DNA from: Sphingobacterium puteale
GTDB lineage: Bacteria > Bacteroidota > Bacteroidia > Sphingobacteriales > Sphingobacteriaceae
Direction of reading: 5' to 3'
Length of the DNA: 64,000 bases
NCBI RefSeq assembly: GCF_003627955.1
Contig: NZ_RBWS01000009.1
Location: forward strand, 239,601-303,600
Part shown: positions 35,528 through 44,597 of the stretch, in pieces
Layout of the letters: the number at the start of each line of letters is the position of its first letter
How positions within the stretch are numbered: the first letter of the stretch is position 1
Position numbers and translations under genes: made by a program
Notes under the pieces: generated by a model
The model's database searches: none
What the model was told of the DNA's origin: nothing
What the model saw: only the letters and a program-made list of their open reading frames with translations

Positions 35528-36894
35528 ATGTCTTTCAGTCATCCATCAGGCAGTTTGTAATAAGGACAGTTGTTGCCATCTTTTTGATTGCTTGCTTCAA
35601 TATACTTTTGGTAGGAGTTTACATATACCGATTTCAGCAGTCTGTTTCAGGCGAAACCGCCATTCTTCCCCTGATAAAGCAAATTTCCGGAAACATCAGG
35701 ATGGTAGACAATCGTTATGAAATTCCTGATTCAATGACAAATGAGCTCGAAAAGCAGAATATTTGGGCTATGTTGATTGATGATCATAGCGGAAAACTAT
35801 TATGGATCCATAAGCTACCCCAAGATATCCCTACGCATTATACCTTAAGTGACATTGCCACCTTCAGTCGGTACTATCTTAAGGATTACCCTGTCGTTGC
35901 ATGGAAACATCCAAAAGGTTTGATCGTATTAGGATACCCAAAAAATAGTTTATCAAAACTAAACTATATATTTCCTTATGGGGAACTCCAGGCAGTGCCT
36001 TTCCGTATTCTGTTTTTGATAGTATGCGATTTATTTATTCTTTTTCTGTTATACTTTTATATCGGGAGAAAATCGATAAAATCAGTTCACAATATTTTGA
36101 CGGGAGTTAAATCTCTTGCTTCTGGGGACCAGATCCATTTAAAAGAATATGGCGATTTTTCGGAAGTTGCCAACCAGTTAAACCGGACTTCTGATTTACT
36201 CAAAAGACGGCAGACAGCGCAGGAAAATTGGATTGCGGGTATTTCCCATGATATTCGGACACCCCTCACAGTTATTCTCGGTTACGCCGAAAGTATTGAA
36301 ACCAATAGTTCCCTTCCCAAAGAAGTTCAGGATAAGGCATCGCTTATCAAATACCAGAGCACCCGGTTGCGGGATCTCGTTAATGATCTGAACCTCATCA
36401 CACGTATGGGAGATGATTCACAGGTTTTGCGTCTGGAAGTCTTTTATCCATCGGTTTTTTGCCGTGCCTTGATTGCCTCATTTTTAAACAGTGGAGTACC
36501 GGACATATTTTCTGTTGAACTTAATATCGATAAAAATTCTGAACCGGTCTGTCTGATCGGGGACCGGAGACTTCTGCAGCGGGCCATCTATAATTTAATC
36601 CATAACTGTATTAAGCATAACCCGGCTGGTTGTAATATCTATGTGCGGGTAGAAGCGAGGAAACAAGACATGTTATTTATTGTGTCTGATGATGGCAGGG
36701 GAATGACACCCGAGGAAATTCACCTTCTTAAAACACGGACTCAATATTTGGGTAGTGACAATCTGTTCCAATTTAAACAGCATGGATTTGGTTTATATAT
36801 TGTCCAGCAGATTGTTAAAATGCATTCAGGAAGCACAGGCTTCCAGATAAATACGTTTGGTGGGTTAGAAGTGGTAATTTCGATTCCGATCTAG
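35524..36894 (+). CDS. Sensor histidine kinase
   Basis: 456 aa. One membrane helix near residues 13-32, a periplasmic sensor of about 125 residues, a second helix near 160-182, then HAMP and the kinase core. Motifs: H-box GISHDIRTPLTVILGYAES, N-box NLIHNCIKHN, G1 DDGRGM, G2 GFGLYIVQQI. Overlaps the response regulator gene by four bases, so the two are translated together. Confidence 0.92.
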   Translation: MNVFQSSIRQFVIRTVVAIFLIACFNILLVGVYIYRFQQSVSGETAILPLIKQISGNIRMVDNRYEIPDSMTNELEKQNIWAMLIDDHSGKLLWIHKLPQDIPTHYTLSDIATFSRYYLKDYPVVAWKHPKGLIVLGYPKNSLSKLNYIFPYGELQAVPFRILFLIVCDLFILFLLYFYIGRKSIKSVHNILTGVKSLASGDQIHLKEYGDFSEVANQLNRTSDLLKRRQTAQENWIAGISHDIRTPLTVILGYAESIETNSSLPKEVQDKASLIKYQSTRLRDLVNDLNLITRMGDDSQVLRLEVFYPSVFCRALIASFLNSGVPDIFSVELNIDKNSEPVCLIGDRRLLQRAIYNLIHNCIKHNPAGCNIYVRVEARKQDMLFIVSDDGRGMTPEEIHLLKTRTQYLGSDNLFQFKQHGFGLYIVQQIVKMHSGSTGFQINTFGGLEVVISIPI

Positions 36895-36952
36895 GTATGG
36901 ATCTTGCGTCCAAATCTCTATTTACGCTAAGGCTTATATATTATTCCGTGGG

Positions 36953-37009
36953 TTTCGTCAGTATATTTGAGTAAATGTTCTTGGTTCGTAAATATCCGAA
37001 CATGTGAAA
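36953..37009. repeat. 57-base dispersed repeat, copy 2, with GTTCG(N8)CGAAC inverted repeat
   Basis: Matches 8467-8523 at 50 of 57 bases. Here it stands after the histidine kinase gene and before gene debris, not next to a GNAT gene. A shared operator is therefore less likely than a small dispersed element. Confidence 0.65.
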
Positions 37010-37043
37010 TGGCAGATTATAAACCGAAAAAAACAAATTACAT

Positions 37044-37290
37044 TTTATCCCTTGTCAAATTTTCCGATATATTTCATACAGAGCATATCGGCAATTTTTT
37101 CACCATGTATTTCAATTGTGCCTTTTACAACAAGTTCAAGCATGGAATGGGCTGTGATCATTTTCAGCTCTTCAACTTTGAGGATCATCTTTTCGGCAAT
37201 GTTGTAATCTTCTATTTGGAGAATCAGTATCTCGTCAAGTTTTTCGCTTTTTGAAGTATGGTTAGAAATAGATAGTTTAATAACGTTTTT
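37044..37290 (-). pseudogene. Unidentified gene fragment without a start
   Basis: A minus-strand frame lacks a plausible start but has protein-like sequence: LDEILILQIEDYNIAEKMI, then MITAHSMLELVVKGTIEIHG and ADMLCMKYIGKFDKG before a TAA. It is helix-rich and amphipathic, so it is probably the C-terminus of a lost gene. Family not recognised. The frame shown from the + strand (36967-37254) looks like its shadow. Confidence 0.35.
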
Positions 37291-37366
37291 TAATAAATTT
37301 CAATTCTTTTTTCGATAAGGTTGCTTATTCCATCTTTCGTTTTTATATTTGGCGGATTAACTAAAC

Positions 37367-37747
37367 ATGAAAGCGAAACAGTTCATATGGATCTTATTGC
37401 CATTGATGCTCTTACAGAGTTTCTCAAATGTTTGGCTATGGTCTGTATTTGCATTGAACAGGGATTATATCGCACGCAATGAATGTGTGAATCGCTTTAA
37501 TGAAAAAGCACTGTCCTGCCGTGGACAGTGTGTATTGATGAAGAAAATGCGCGAACATGAGGAAAAAGAACAAAAAAATCTTGAATCCCGTATTATTGAC
37601 GTAGTCTTTATCGACAACTCCCACAATTTTTCTTTTGATATGTCTTCCTTAAACAATGAAGATTATATTAGTTTGCCTTACCCAGCGTACAAACAAGATT
37701 ATTCCTACAATCCCACCTTTACAATTTTCCATCCACCATTGGTTTAA
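37367..37747 (+). CDS. Hypothetical exported protein at the head of the copper/cytochrome operon
   Basis: 126 aa. An N-terminal hydrophobic segment (about 7-30) acts as signal or anchor. The next block, RDYIARNECVNRFNEKALSC and CRGQCVLMKKM, has a three-cysteine pattern (C..C...C) seen in small Bacteroidota proteins that precede metal-handling genes. The C-terminus is low-complexity and ends in PPLV. A metal-binding role is inferred. It starts the run of genes leading to SCO and cytochrome c. Confidence 0.65.
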   Translation: MKAKQFIWILLPLMLLQSFSNVWLWSVFALNRDYIARNECVNRFNEKALSCRGQCVLMKKMREHEEKEQKNLESRIIDVVFIDNSHNFSFDMSSLNNEDYISLPYPAYKQDYSYNPTFTIFHPPLV

Positions 37748-37837
37748 ATTATTCTTATACGTGTTAGCAATTGATAAGCTATTTGACGAGGTGGCCTTTT
37801 CAATTGCAATTGTTAATAATAATTAAATCAAAATCTC

Positions 37838-38497
37838 ATGAGCACATATTCCCGTATAGGGATAGTTGTGACCTTATTTTCATTTTTGGCATGTCAATTT
37901 ATTGCATGTACGCCATCATCTCCTTCAGGTCCTCTGCCTATTTTGGGTGAGCGGGATATCATGGAAAGGAATAAGGATGGTGTTAAGGTCATCGATACTT
38001 TATACCATACAATACCCGATTTTACACTGTTGGATCAGGACAGTAGCATAGTGTCCAAAAAGACATTGAAAGGAAAAATCTACCTAGCTGATTTCTTTTT
38101 CACACGTTGTCCTACGATCTGCCCGATCACCTCCCGCAATCTGCTTAAAGTAGCAAAGCACTTTGCGGACGACCCTAGAATCGTGATCGTATCGCACACA
38201 GTCGACCCAAAATACGACAGACCCTATGTGTTGAAGCGGTATGCAACAGAACTGGGAGCACCATCCAATTGGCTTTTCCTCAACGGTCCGAAAACCGAGC
38301 TGTATAAGCTCGCTGGTGCTGACGGTTATTTCTCGTTTGCACAGGAAGACCCGAATGCTCCGGGAGGATTCGATCATAGTGGTGCTTTTACACTTGTCGA
38401 TACCGCTTTTAGGATCAGAGCCGTATATGATGGGACAAAAACAGATTCAATTCCAAAAATCATAGCCGATATCCAGCTTTTGCTGAATAAAGGATAG
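37838..38497 (+). CDS. SCO1/SenC-family copper chaperone, lipoprotein
   Basis: 219 aa. The signal peptide includes a Cys in FIACTPS, suggesting lipidation. The thioredoxin-fold core has the copper motif CPTIC in FFFTRCPTICPI and the later His ligand in GGFDHSGAF. SCO proteins deliver copper to cytochrome oxidase or related copper enzymes. The next gene starts 14 bases downstream. Confidence 0.9.
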   Translation: MSTYSRIGIVVTLFSFLACQFIACTPSSPSGPLPILGERDIMERNKDGVKVIDTLYHTIPDFTLLDQDSSIVSKKTLKGKIYLADFFFTRCPTICPITSRNLLKVAKHFADDPRIVIVSHTVDPKYDRPYVLKRYATELGAPSNWLFLNGPKTELYKLAGADGYFSFAQEDPNAPGGFDHSGAFTLVDTAFRIRAVYDGTKTDSIPKIIADIQLLLNKG

Positions 38498-38511
38498 CAA
38501 AAAACAATTCA

Positions 38512-39360
38512 ATGAATTTATCAAAACAAGTATTCCAATTTCTCGTGGCATTTTCGGTTGTCCTATATGCTATTGCCTGTACTGAACAGAATTCCCAGAA
38601 AAAACATGTTGGTGCCAATGGCGCTGCGGCACCAGCTATTCCAGACGAATCTAAGCTAATTGCTATCGCAGATACCGTGTACAAGGGCTTGACATTTAAG
38701 GTCTATGCCGACGCTAAACTTGACAATAAATACCATACGGTTTATTTACAGGTAAAGGACAAAGAGGGTAAACCCTTCAATAGTTCATCGCTTGACTATT
38801 ACCCACAGATGGATATGGGACTGATGAAGCATGGAGGACCTTTTGAACATCCTGTTGCCCTAGGCGAGGGCTGGTACCGAGGGTCAATGGTGTTTATCAT
38901 GGCCGATATACCGGATATGGGACCGGGTTGGCATTTGTATACAACCCTTGAAACGAAAGGGAAAAAGGATACCATAGCCCTAAAACTTCCCGTATCTGCT
39001 GCAAAGACAATGCGGACGATGAGTTCCGGTACACGGGATGATAGCCGCGTGTTTATATCCAATCTGCTGCCGGATACCCTGAAGCAAGGAAAGCATCCTA
39101 TCAAATTTCTGATGAGTAGGATGGAGCACCATGATTTTCCACCATTGGATGGATACCTCATCAAACTGAAAACAAATATGCCAGCTATGGGACATGGCTC
39201 ATCGGGTAATAAGGATGCTGAAGCCATTGGACAGGGTTACTATGAAGGAGAAGTAAATTTCTCCATGGCTGGCCAATGGGAAATTATCGTTGAGCTGTGG
39301 AAAGACGGCAAGAAAGCAAATCAGGATGATATCAAATACCAGGTCTACATTATTAAGTAA
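38512..39360 (+). CDS. FixH/YtkA-like lipoprotein with methionine-rich sites
   Basis: 282 aa, lipobox AIAC near residue 23. The mature part has two similar beta-domains. Each contains a Met/His-rich loop: YPQMDMGLMKHGGPFEHP in the first and NMPAMGHGSSGNKDAE in the second, each followed by 'G.Y.G...F.MAG.W'. This is the YtkA/FixH-like fold, and Met/His loops suggest periplasmic copper binding. It lies between SCO and cytochrome c genes. Confidence 0.75.
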   Translation: MNLSKQVFQFLVAFSVVLYAIACTEQNSQKKHVGANGAAAPAIPDESKLIAIADTVYKGLTFKVYADAKLDNKYHTVYLQVKDKEGKPFNSSSLDYYPQMDMGLMKHGGPFEHPVALGEGWYRGSMVFIMADIPDMGPGWHLYTTLETKGKKDTIALKLPVSAAKTMRTMSSGTRDDSRVFISNLLPDTLKQGKHPIKFLMSRMEHHDFPPLDGYLIKLKTNMPAMGHGSSGNKDAEAIGQGYYEGEVNFSMAGQWEIIVELWKDGKKANQDDIKYQVYIIK

Positions 39361-39427
39361 AAAAATTGGACGGCTGCTGGCTGTCCGATATTTCATAAAG
39401 TTTTTAATCACTATAACATAAAGAAAA

Positions 39428-39925
39428 ATGAACAAACAAATCAACGTAATCCTTTCCTGTCTCGGTATCATCGGGATAATCGCCTGCGGTGGAAATGAAG
39501 ACAAGAAGAAAGAAAGCAACAGTAGTACAACAGCAAACCAACCGGCAGCTTCAACAGAAGCAGCCATGTTGGATTTTAAATCAGATGGATCCAAAGGAGT
39601 GGGGCCTGTTAGCGCGATCGAACACAAACCATTCGACGCACAGCTAGCTAATAAAGGCCTGGAGCTCTTTGTGTCTAAATGTGCCATGTGCCACGATTTC
39701 GAACGTACCTTGGTAGGGCCTTCGTTGGATGGCGTTGTAAAGCGGCGTACAGCAGAGTGGATCATGAATATGATGCTGGATCCCGCTACTATGCTCGAAA
39801 AAGACGCCGATGCAATAGCGCTGAGCAAAGGTTTCAGCTCTCCTATGATTAGCTTAGGACTGCAGCAGGAGGAAGCCAGAGCTATTTTGGAATATTTGAG
39901 AGAGCGTAACAGCGCTGCGAAATAA
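39428..39925 (+). CDS. c-type cytochrome lipoprotein
   Basis: 165 aa. The signal peptide ends with a Cys in IIACGG (lipobox). After a Ser/Thr-rich linker a single cytochrome c domain (about 75-160) has the haem motif CAMCH, and probable axial Met in WIMNMMLDP. It probably carries electrons in the periplasm, attached to the membrane. Same strand and close to the SCO gene cluster. Confidence 0.9.
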   Translation: MNKQINVILSCLGIIGIIACGGNEDKKKESNSSTTANQPAASTEAAMLDFKSDGSKGVGPVSAIEHKPFDAQLANKGLELFVSKCAMCHDFERTLVGPSLDGVVKRRTAEWIMNMMLDPATMLEKDADAIALSKGFSSPMISLGLQQEEARAILEYLRERNSAAK

Positions 39926-40046
39926 GCCCAGCTATGAAAACCTGCAAAATCAGATTGTTGTCTGTACCAGGATGGCTCGAGCTATTTGCTTACAGGCAAC
40001 AGATCTGTTGTGGGTATATATTGGTCAAATTTAATTTATTATACCC

Positions 40047-42203
40047 TTGAAAACGCTATACTTAAAGTCATTTTTAATTTTTACGCTTCTATTTACAATT
40101 TTTAGCGTCGATGCACAGTCGCAATATGCTGATACGCTATTGCCAAAACAGCTTGATTCTGTTTTTATAAAATCCCAGTTTAGGAAAGATAGGTCTAGCT
40201 ATCAGTCTGCACGGATAAACATACCTGATTACGAGAATCCACAGGTCACAACAAGTGTCGGTATCAACCTAACTAAAAATAGAAACTATTATACCCAGAC
40301 GGCTATGTTGGCAAATGCAGCTGGGGTTACCCCTAGCTGGGCCGGGATTGCACCTTATTTTACTATTCGTGGATTTCGGACCAGAAGCAATTTTAGAAAT
40401 GGCCTCAATGCTTACCTACACTATAGCGATGAAAATAGCAATATACAGCAGCTGGATGTAATCAAAGGACCCAGTGGTACCCTGTTTGGTGGTACAAATA
40501 TGGCTTTCGGGGGATTGATCAATGTACTCACCTATATTCCCGTGGATAGTACATTTACAACTATTTCGCTCGCAGCGGGCAACAATGCCCTGCATCGCGG
40601 CAGTGTTGAAATAAATACAGCACTTGATTCAGCACACAAATCCCTGTTCAGAATGTTTGGTACCTATACCTCCAGAAAGAGTTTCCAGGATCAGGGATTG
40701 AATAAAAGCCTTTTTCTGGCACCAAGTTTTAGCTACCAGTTGAGTCCTGACCTTAAGATTAGAATGGAGGTAGAATTCTTGCGCAGAAATACTACCAATA
40801 ATCCTTTGTTTACACCTAGCAATCCACTAATCGGCGGCATTGCAACAAACGTACAGCGTTCTAAAGATCTCCATTTGGACTACTTCAGTTCTTATACGAA
40901 TAACAGCTTGCTATGGCGAACATCGTCACTTAATTTTTATGGAAAGATAAGTTATGCCATTTCTCCGGCTTGGCAGTCTGAAACAAACCTCGCCAGTACA
41001 AACAGTACATCAAATGGCGATTATCAGACAAACCTGCTGCTCGACAATAATAGCGCGGTAGCAAGGAAGATATTACACTATGAATCCGAGGATATCAGCA
41101 ACTATCAGGTTCAACAAAATTTTATTGGCAATTTTAAGATAGGGGACTGGGACAATAAATTACTGATCGGTCTAGATTACCAGCGCTATAGCTATGCCGC
41201 AAATTATAAAAATGCAGGTTATGTGGATACGGTATCAATTGCTGATCCTTCGGCTACAGCAAATTTATTTCATGCAGACCTGATCCGTGGTATCGTACTT
41301 TCCAAGCAGCCCAATAGTTCGGTCGCTCCTCAAAACAGCTACTCGGCCTACATTTCAGATGTCATCAAACCCACCGATGCGTTGACGCTGATGCTTAGCG
41401 CCAGGTACGATAGATTGATCAATTTTGGCACAAAAGATCTGTTGACTGCCGTTACCACAGCCGATTATAAACAGTCGTCCATCACGCCTAAAATAGGTCT
41501 GACTTATCAGGTTATTCCAAAAATTATAACAGTTTTTGGAAATTATATGAGCGGATTTCAAAATCTCGCACCTACAAGTGCCAACGGCATTCTATATAAT
41601 TTTAAACCCCAATACGGAAACCAGTTCGAGTCCGGTGTCAAAATAGCGGTTCCTAACAATGCACTTGATCTTACTCTGAGCTACTATGATATTAGGGTAC
41701 GCAATTCGGTGATTACAGATCCAGCGGATGCCACGAAATATATTCAAGGAGGAAAACAGTATAGTCGTGGTGTAGAACTCGATATACAGTCCGAACCCTT
41801 GGCCAATTTTTTTATCCATGCGGGGGGAGCTTACAATGCTAGTAAGTTAACGGTTGCTGATGCTGCCGTTCAGGGATTAAGGCCTGTAAATGCTGGTCCA
41901 AAATGGTCTTTCACCTGGTATGCTAGCTATGAACTACCGGCAAATAAGGACAGTAAGTGGAGTGCCGGATTAGGAGGGAATTATGTTGGTCAGGATCTGA
42001 TTATTAACAGTACAAATGCTGGAAGTTTTTATACCGACGCTTATACACTTTGTAATGGTAATATAGGTTATGTTTTCAAGCAATTTCAATGTAAATTGAC
42101 CGCCGAAAATTTATTTAATACCCGTTATTATTATGGAGGTAGGGGTTTTATCACACCCGGTAACCTGCGGCAATGCATTTTGGCTATGGCCTTGCATTTT
42201 TAG
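40047..42203 (+). CDS. TonB-dependent outer membrane receptor
   Basis: 718 aa, beginning with TTG at 40047 because no ATG exists near the signal peptide (about 1-24, ending VDAQ). Plug domain: YFTIRGFRTRSNFRNGL and QQLDVIKGPSGTLFGGTNMAFGGLINV. The barrel ends with FNTRYYYGGRGFITPGNLRQCI. It lacks the carboxypeptidase-like domain of SusC proteins and resembles FhuE/FpvA-type siderophore receptors. Its place after SCO and cytochrome c suggests copper-chelate uptake (inference). Confidence 0.9.
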   Translation: MKTLYLKSFLIFTLLFTIFSVDAQSQYADTLLPKQLDSVFIKSQFRKDRSSYQSARINIPDYENPQVTTSVGINLTKNRNYYTQTAMLANAAGVTPSWAGIAPYFTIRGFRTRSNFRNGLNAYLHYSDENSNIQQLDVIKGPSGTLFGGTNMAFGGLINVLTYIPVDSTFTTISLAAGNNALHRGSVEINTALDSAHKSLFRMFGTYTSRKSFQDQGLNKSLFLAPSFSYQLSPDLKIRMEVEFLRRNTTNNPLFTPSNPLIGGIATNVQRSKDLHLDYFSSYTNNSLLWRTSSLNFYGKISYAISPAWQSETNLASTNSTSNGDYQTNLLLDNNSAVARKILHYESEDISNYQVQQNFIGNFKIGDWDNKLLIGLDYQRYSYAANYKNAGYVDTVSIADPSATANLFHADLIRGIVLSKQPNSSVAPQNSYSAYISDVIKPTDALTLMLSARYDRLINFGTKDLLTAVTTADYKQSSITPKIGLTYQVIPKIITVFGNYMSGFQNLAPTSANGILYNFKPQYGNQFESGVKIAVPNNALDLTLSYYDIRVRNSVITDPADATKYIQGGKQYSRGVELDIQSEPLANFFIHAGGAYNASKLTVADAAVQGLRPVNAGPKWSFTWYASYELPANKDSKWSAGLGGNYVGQDLIINSTNAGSFYTDAYTLCNGNIGYVFKQFQCKLTAENLFNTRYYYGGRGFITPGNLRQCILAMALHF

Positions 42204-42513
42204 TGCTGTGATCTTATAATCCTATATACGCATAAGAATACGTGTTTTGTATCTTATCTGCAGCGTTAATAGGATAATGCGCGGAGCTGCTATAAGACAA
42301 CAAGGGGTAAGAAAGTGATTAAAAGTAATTTATACATAATCGATATTATTTAATAGGCTATGGTCCTAATTTAAGACATACTAAATAACTCATAAAATTT
42401 GATAAAGACTAGTCTGTCTGTAACTTTTCAGCTCGTGCGATTGATTATCAATATAAATTACTTTCCGGCTCGTGTTTTTGCTAATTATATTAGTATTTTT
42501 GAATTTATTATTG
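42204..42513. other. Intergenic stretch before the transposase-like gene
   Basis: About 310 AT-rich bases without a recognisable gene. The last 60 bases are the part shared with the fragment at 11886 and so are probably its promoter. Confidence 0.4.
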
Positions 42514-42521
42514 TATATTTG
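42514..42521 (+). promoter_or_regulatory. Bacteroidota -7 box (TATATTTG) of the PD-(D/E)XK gene
   Basis: TATATTTG fits TAnnTTTG and is 32 bases before the ATG. The same box and spacing are kept in the broken copy at 11886. A -33 TTTG at the usual distance is not obvious. Confidence 0.6.
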
Positions 42522-42545
42522 TTTGATAACCAATTAATAAATATT

Positions 42546-43493
42546 ATGGCTAAATCAAAAAAACATTTGGGTAAGTATGTAGATCCGCGTACCGATTTCG
42601 GTTGGAAATTTTACTTTGGTAGAGAAGACAACAAAATCTTACTAATTGAGTTTCTCAATAGTCTATTTCATGGAGAGAAGATAATTTCGGATCTAAGATA
42701 TAAGCCTGTAGAACAAGATGGCGACTATGAGGAAATGCGTCGTGTTGTATTTGATTTACATTGTATCGGCAGTGATGGTGAGGTTTTCATCATTGAGATG
42801 CAGCAGCTCTTTCAAGAATTTTTTAAGGACCGCGCGGTGTATTATACCTCACGTCTCATCAATAAACAATTAGCGCGAGGCAAGAAGGGTAGCGATTATT
42901 ACCTACCGGAGGTTTACTTTATTGGTATTTTGGAGTTTGACATGGATAGAAACGGAAGTTCTGGTATATCCCGTGTCACAGAGCGCCCTTATTTCTATGA
43001 TGTTGCGCTGTGTGACAAATTGACCAAAGAAATATTTTATGATAAATTGGGGTATAAGATGATTTCGCTTCCATTATTTAATAAACAGCCGGAAGAACTA
43101 AAGACAGTTATGGATCAGTGGTTGTACTTACTTAAGCACTTGAGTACTATGGATAGATTGCCATCATTTTTGGATAAAAGAATATTTGGTCTTATCTTTG
43201 AGATAGGAGAGATAGGTAAATTAACGGAGGAGGAACTCATGTCATACGAAGCAAGTTTAAAACATAAGCGCGATGCGGAGAGCGTATTCAATACGGCGAT
43301 GAAATCCGGAGAAGCTTTAGGTCACGCTAAAGGTTTGGCGGAAGGTCTGGCGGAAGGTAAAGCTAAAGGTCTGGCAGAAGGGGAGCGCAAAAAAGCGCTT
43401 GAGACTGCTAAAGCATTTAAGGAAATGGGATTACCAATAGCTGATATCGCTAAGGGCACAGGACTTTCAGTCGAAGAGGTCGAAAAACTCTAA
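42546..43493 (+). CDS. PD-(D/E)XK nuclease-family transposase-like protein (Rpn/PDDEXK_2 type)
   Basis: 315 aa from the ATG at 42546. An upstream in-frame start at 42399 would read through the promoter. N-terminal YVDPRTDFGWKFYFG, then the nuclease core with FDLHC (Asp) and FIIEMQQ (E-x-Q), as in the PDDEXK_2 family related to recombination-promoting nucleases. The C-terminus has a degenerate GLAEGLAEGKAKGLAEG stretch and an HTH-like end, typical for the family. A broken copy of its start with promoter is at 11886. It is convergent with the next gene. Confidence 0.88.
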   Translation: MAKSKKHLGKYVDPRTDFGWKFYFGREDNKILLIEFLNSLFHGEKIISDLRYKPVEQDGDYEEMRRVVFDLHCIGSDGEVFIIEMQQLFQEFFKDRAVYYTSRLINKQLARGKKGSDYYLPEVYFIGILEFDMDRNGSSGISRVTERPYFYDVALCDKLTKEIFYDKLGYKMISLPLFNKQPEELKTVMDQWLYLLKHLSTMDRLPSFLDKRIFGLIFEIGEIGKLTEEELMSYEASLKHKRDAESVFNTAMKSGEALGHAKGLAEGLAEGKAKGLAEGERKKALETAKAFKEMGLPIADIAKGTGLSVEEVEKL

Positions 43494-44002
43494 GGTTTTA
43501 TAATTGCAGCTATCTTAAAGGTTTTCTGTCTTCTGTCTTGCATAACGGAATTAATTCTATTTGCGAAAAAGTCCTTAATTAATTCCCAGTTACTTATATT
43601 CATACTACCATTGCCGTTTTTGTCGAGGTGGTCAATAATATTTAAAGTACCAATAACTTCAAAATTGTCTCGAAACTTCATAAAGTCTTTTCGGACAATT
43701 AAAAATCCGTAAGAACCTAAAAAGTACGGTTCAGTCTCAGGATGAATTGACCACATCTTTTTAAGTTCATTGTCAGAATATTTGAAGTAGTCAGACTTTC
43801 TATTTCCTATTCCAAAGAATTCGATATTATTAATGTTTGAAGTTGTCGGTTTTTCGAAACTGTCGTAAGTCAATGCCGAGAAAATAAAATATTGCGGGCT
43901 TTTCTCTTTGGAAGTACTCGTGCAAAGCAACATTTTAAATCTATTGTCAGCGGCTTTGAATGTTAACAAGTCGCCTTGATTAATATCTGTTATTTTTGCC
44001 AT
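43490..44002 (-). CDS. Hypothetical protein, Imm26-like
   Basis: 170 aa. The start (ITDINQGDLLTFKAADNRF) resembles the 'GDxxxxxLxDGRY' opening of Imm26-type immunity proteins. The remainder is alpha/beta with no clear motif. Its 3' end overlaps the transposase-like gene by four bases, tail to tail. GCAGGTAA lies 22 bases before its start, as at the SMI1/KNR4 gene (20 bases). A partial TTTGCCAAGCCG follows further upstream (44127). Confidence 0.5.
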   Translation of the reverse strand: MAKITDINQGDLLTFKAADNRFKMLLCTSTSKEKSPQYFIFSALTYDSFEKPTTSNINNIEFFGIGNRKSDYFKYSDNELKKMWSIHPETEPYFLGSYGFLIVRKDFMKFRDNFEVIGTLNIIDHLDKNGNGSMNISNWELIKDFFANRINSVMQDRRQKTFKIAAIIKP

Positions 44003-44154
44003 AGAATGGTTTGTCTTTGCATTGCAGGTAACAACTGTTTTTGTGAAACTGTGAAACTAATATATAAAAAGTTACGCTAAGGACAGCTATACAAGTCATC
44101 ACAAGCTAGGTAAATATTTAGATTTTGCCAAGCCGATGTTAACTACGATTTTTT

Positions 44155-44454
44155 TTAATAAAAGTCACAATAGAAATTCCATTCTTCTGTTTTCGCATTT
44201 TTAGCAAAATACATCGTTCCGCTATAAATATAAATGTTAAACAAGTTTTCTAAACCACGATGATATCGCCTTTCTATTACATAAGAAAGGATAATGTGCC
44301 TTCCGTTTTCTACCCTTTTCATTAAACGTTGTATGGCCAGCGATGGTGAGTCGAGCCAAAAGTAGAGTACTGTGACTGAATAGCTGATTTTTTGTACTTG
44401 TCTAAGTTGGCGTATAATGAGGATAAAAAAGTGTTGATATTCAAAGTTTAACAT
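44155..44454 (-). pseudogene. Zeta-toxin-family protein, C-terminal fragment
   Basis: The frame contains VTVLYFWLDSPSLAIQRL, then MKRVENGRHII and YVIERRYHRGLENLFNIYI. These match the C-terminal half of chromosomal zeta-toxin-like kinases ('WL.SPELAI.RV..RV..GGHNIP..VI.RRY.RGLKNLF..Y'). The N-terminal P-loop part is missing and residues before about 20 do not fit. A P-loop fragment of the family is present at 17099, on the other strand. Confidence 0.65.
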
Positions 44455-44597
44455 ATCATTAATAGTTTTTCAGATATAACATTCCAGTTAGCATTTCTCT
44501 CATTTTATTTTTGTAGATTTATAAACCTCCCTACGTGTAGCACCTTGTCAAAGATACAAGAAGATCGTATGCAAGGACTTCACTTAAAAAATCCAAC

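Noticed and set aside
39199..39828. A 209-codon hydrophobic frame antisense to cytochrome c
   Set aside because: The + strand has the CAMCH haem motif and lipobox. The minus frame overlaps two genes and mirrors their sequence.
43330..43385. A repeat array or minisatellite in the PD-(D/E)XK gene
   Set aside because: The GLAEG/AKGLAEG repeat is a usual C-terminal feature of this protein family and is coding.
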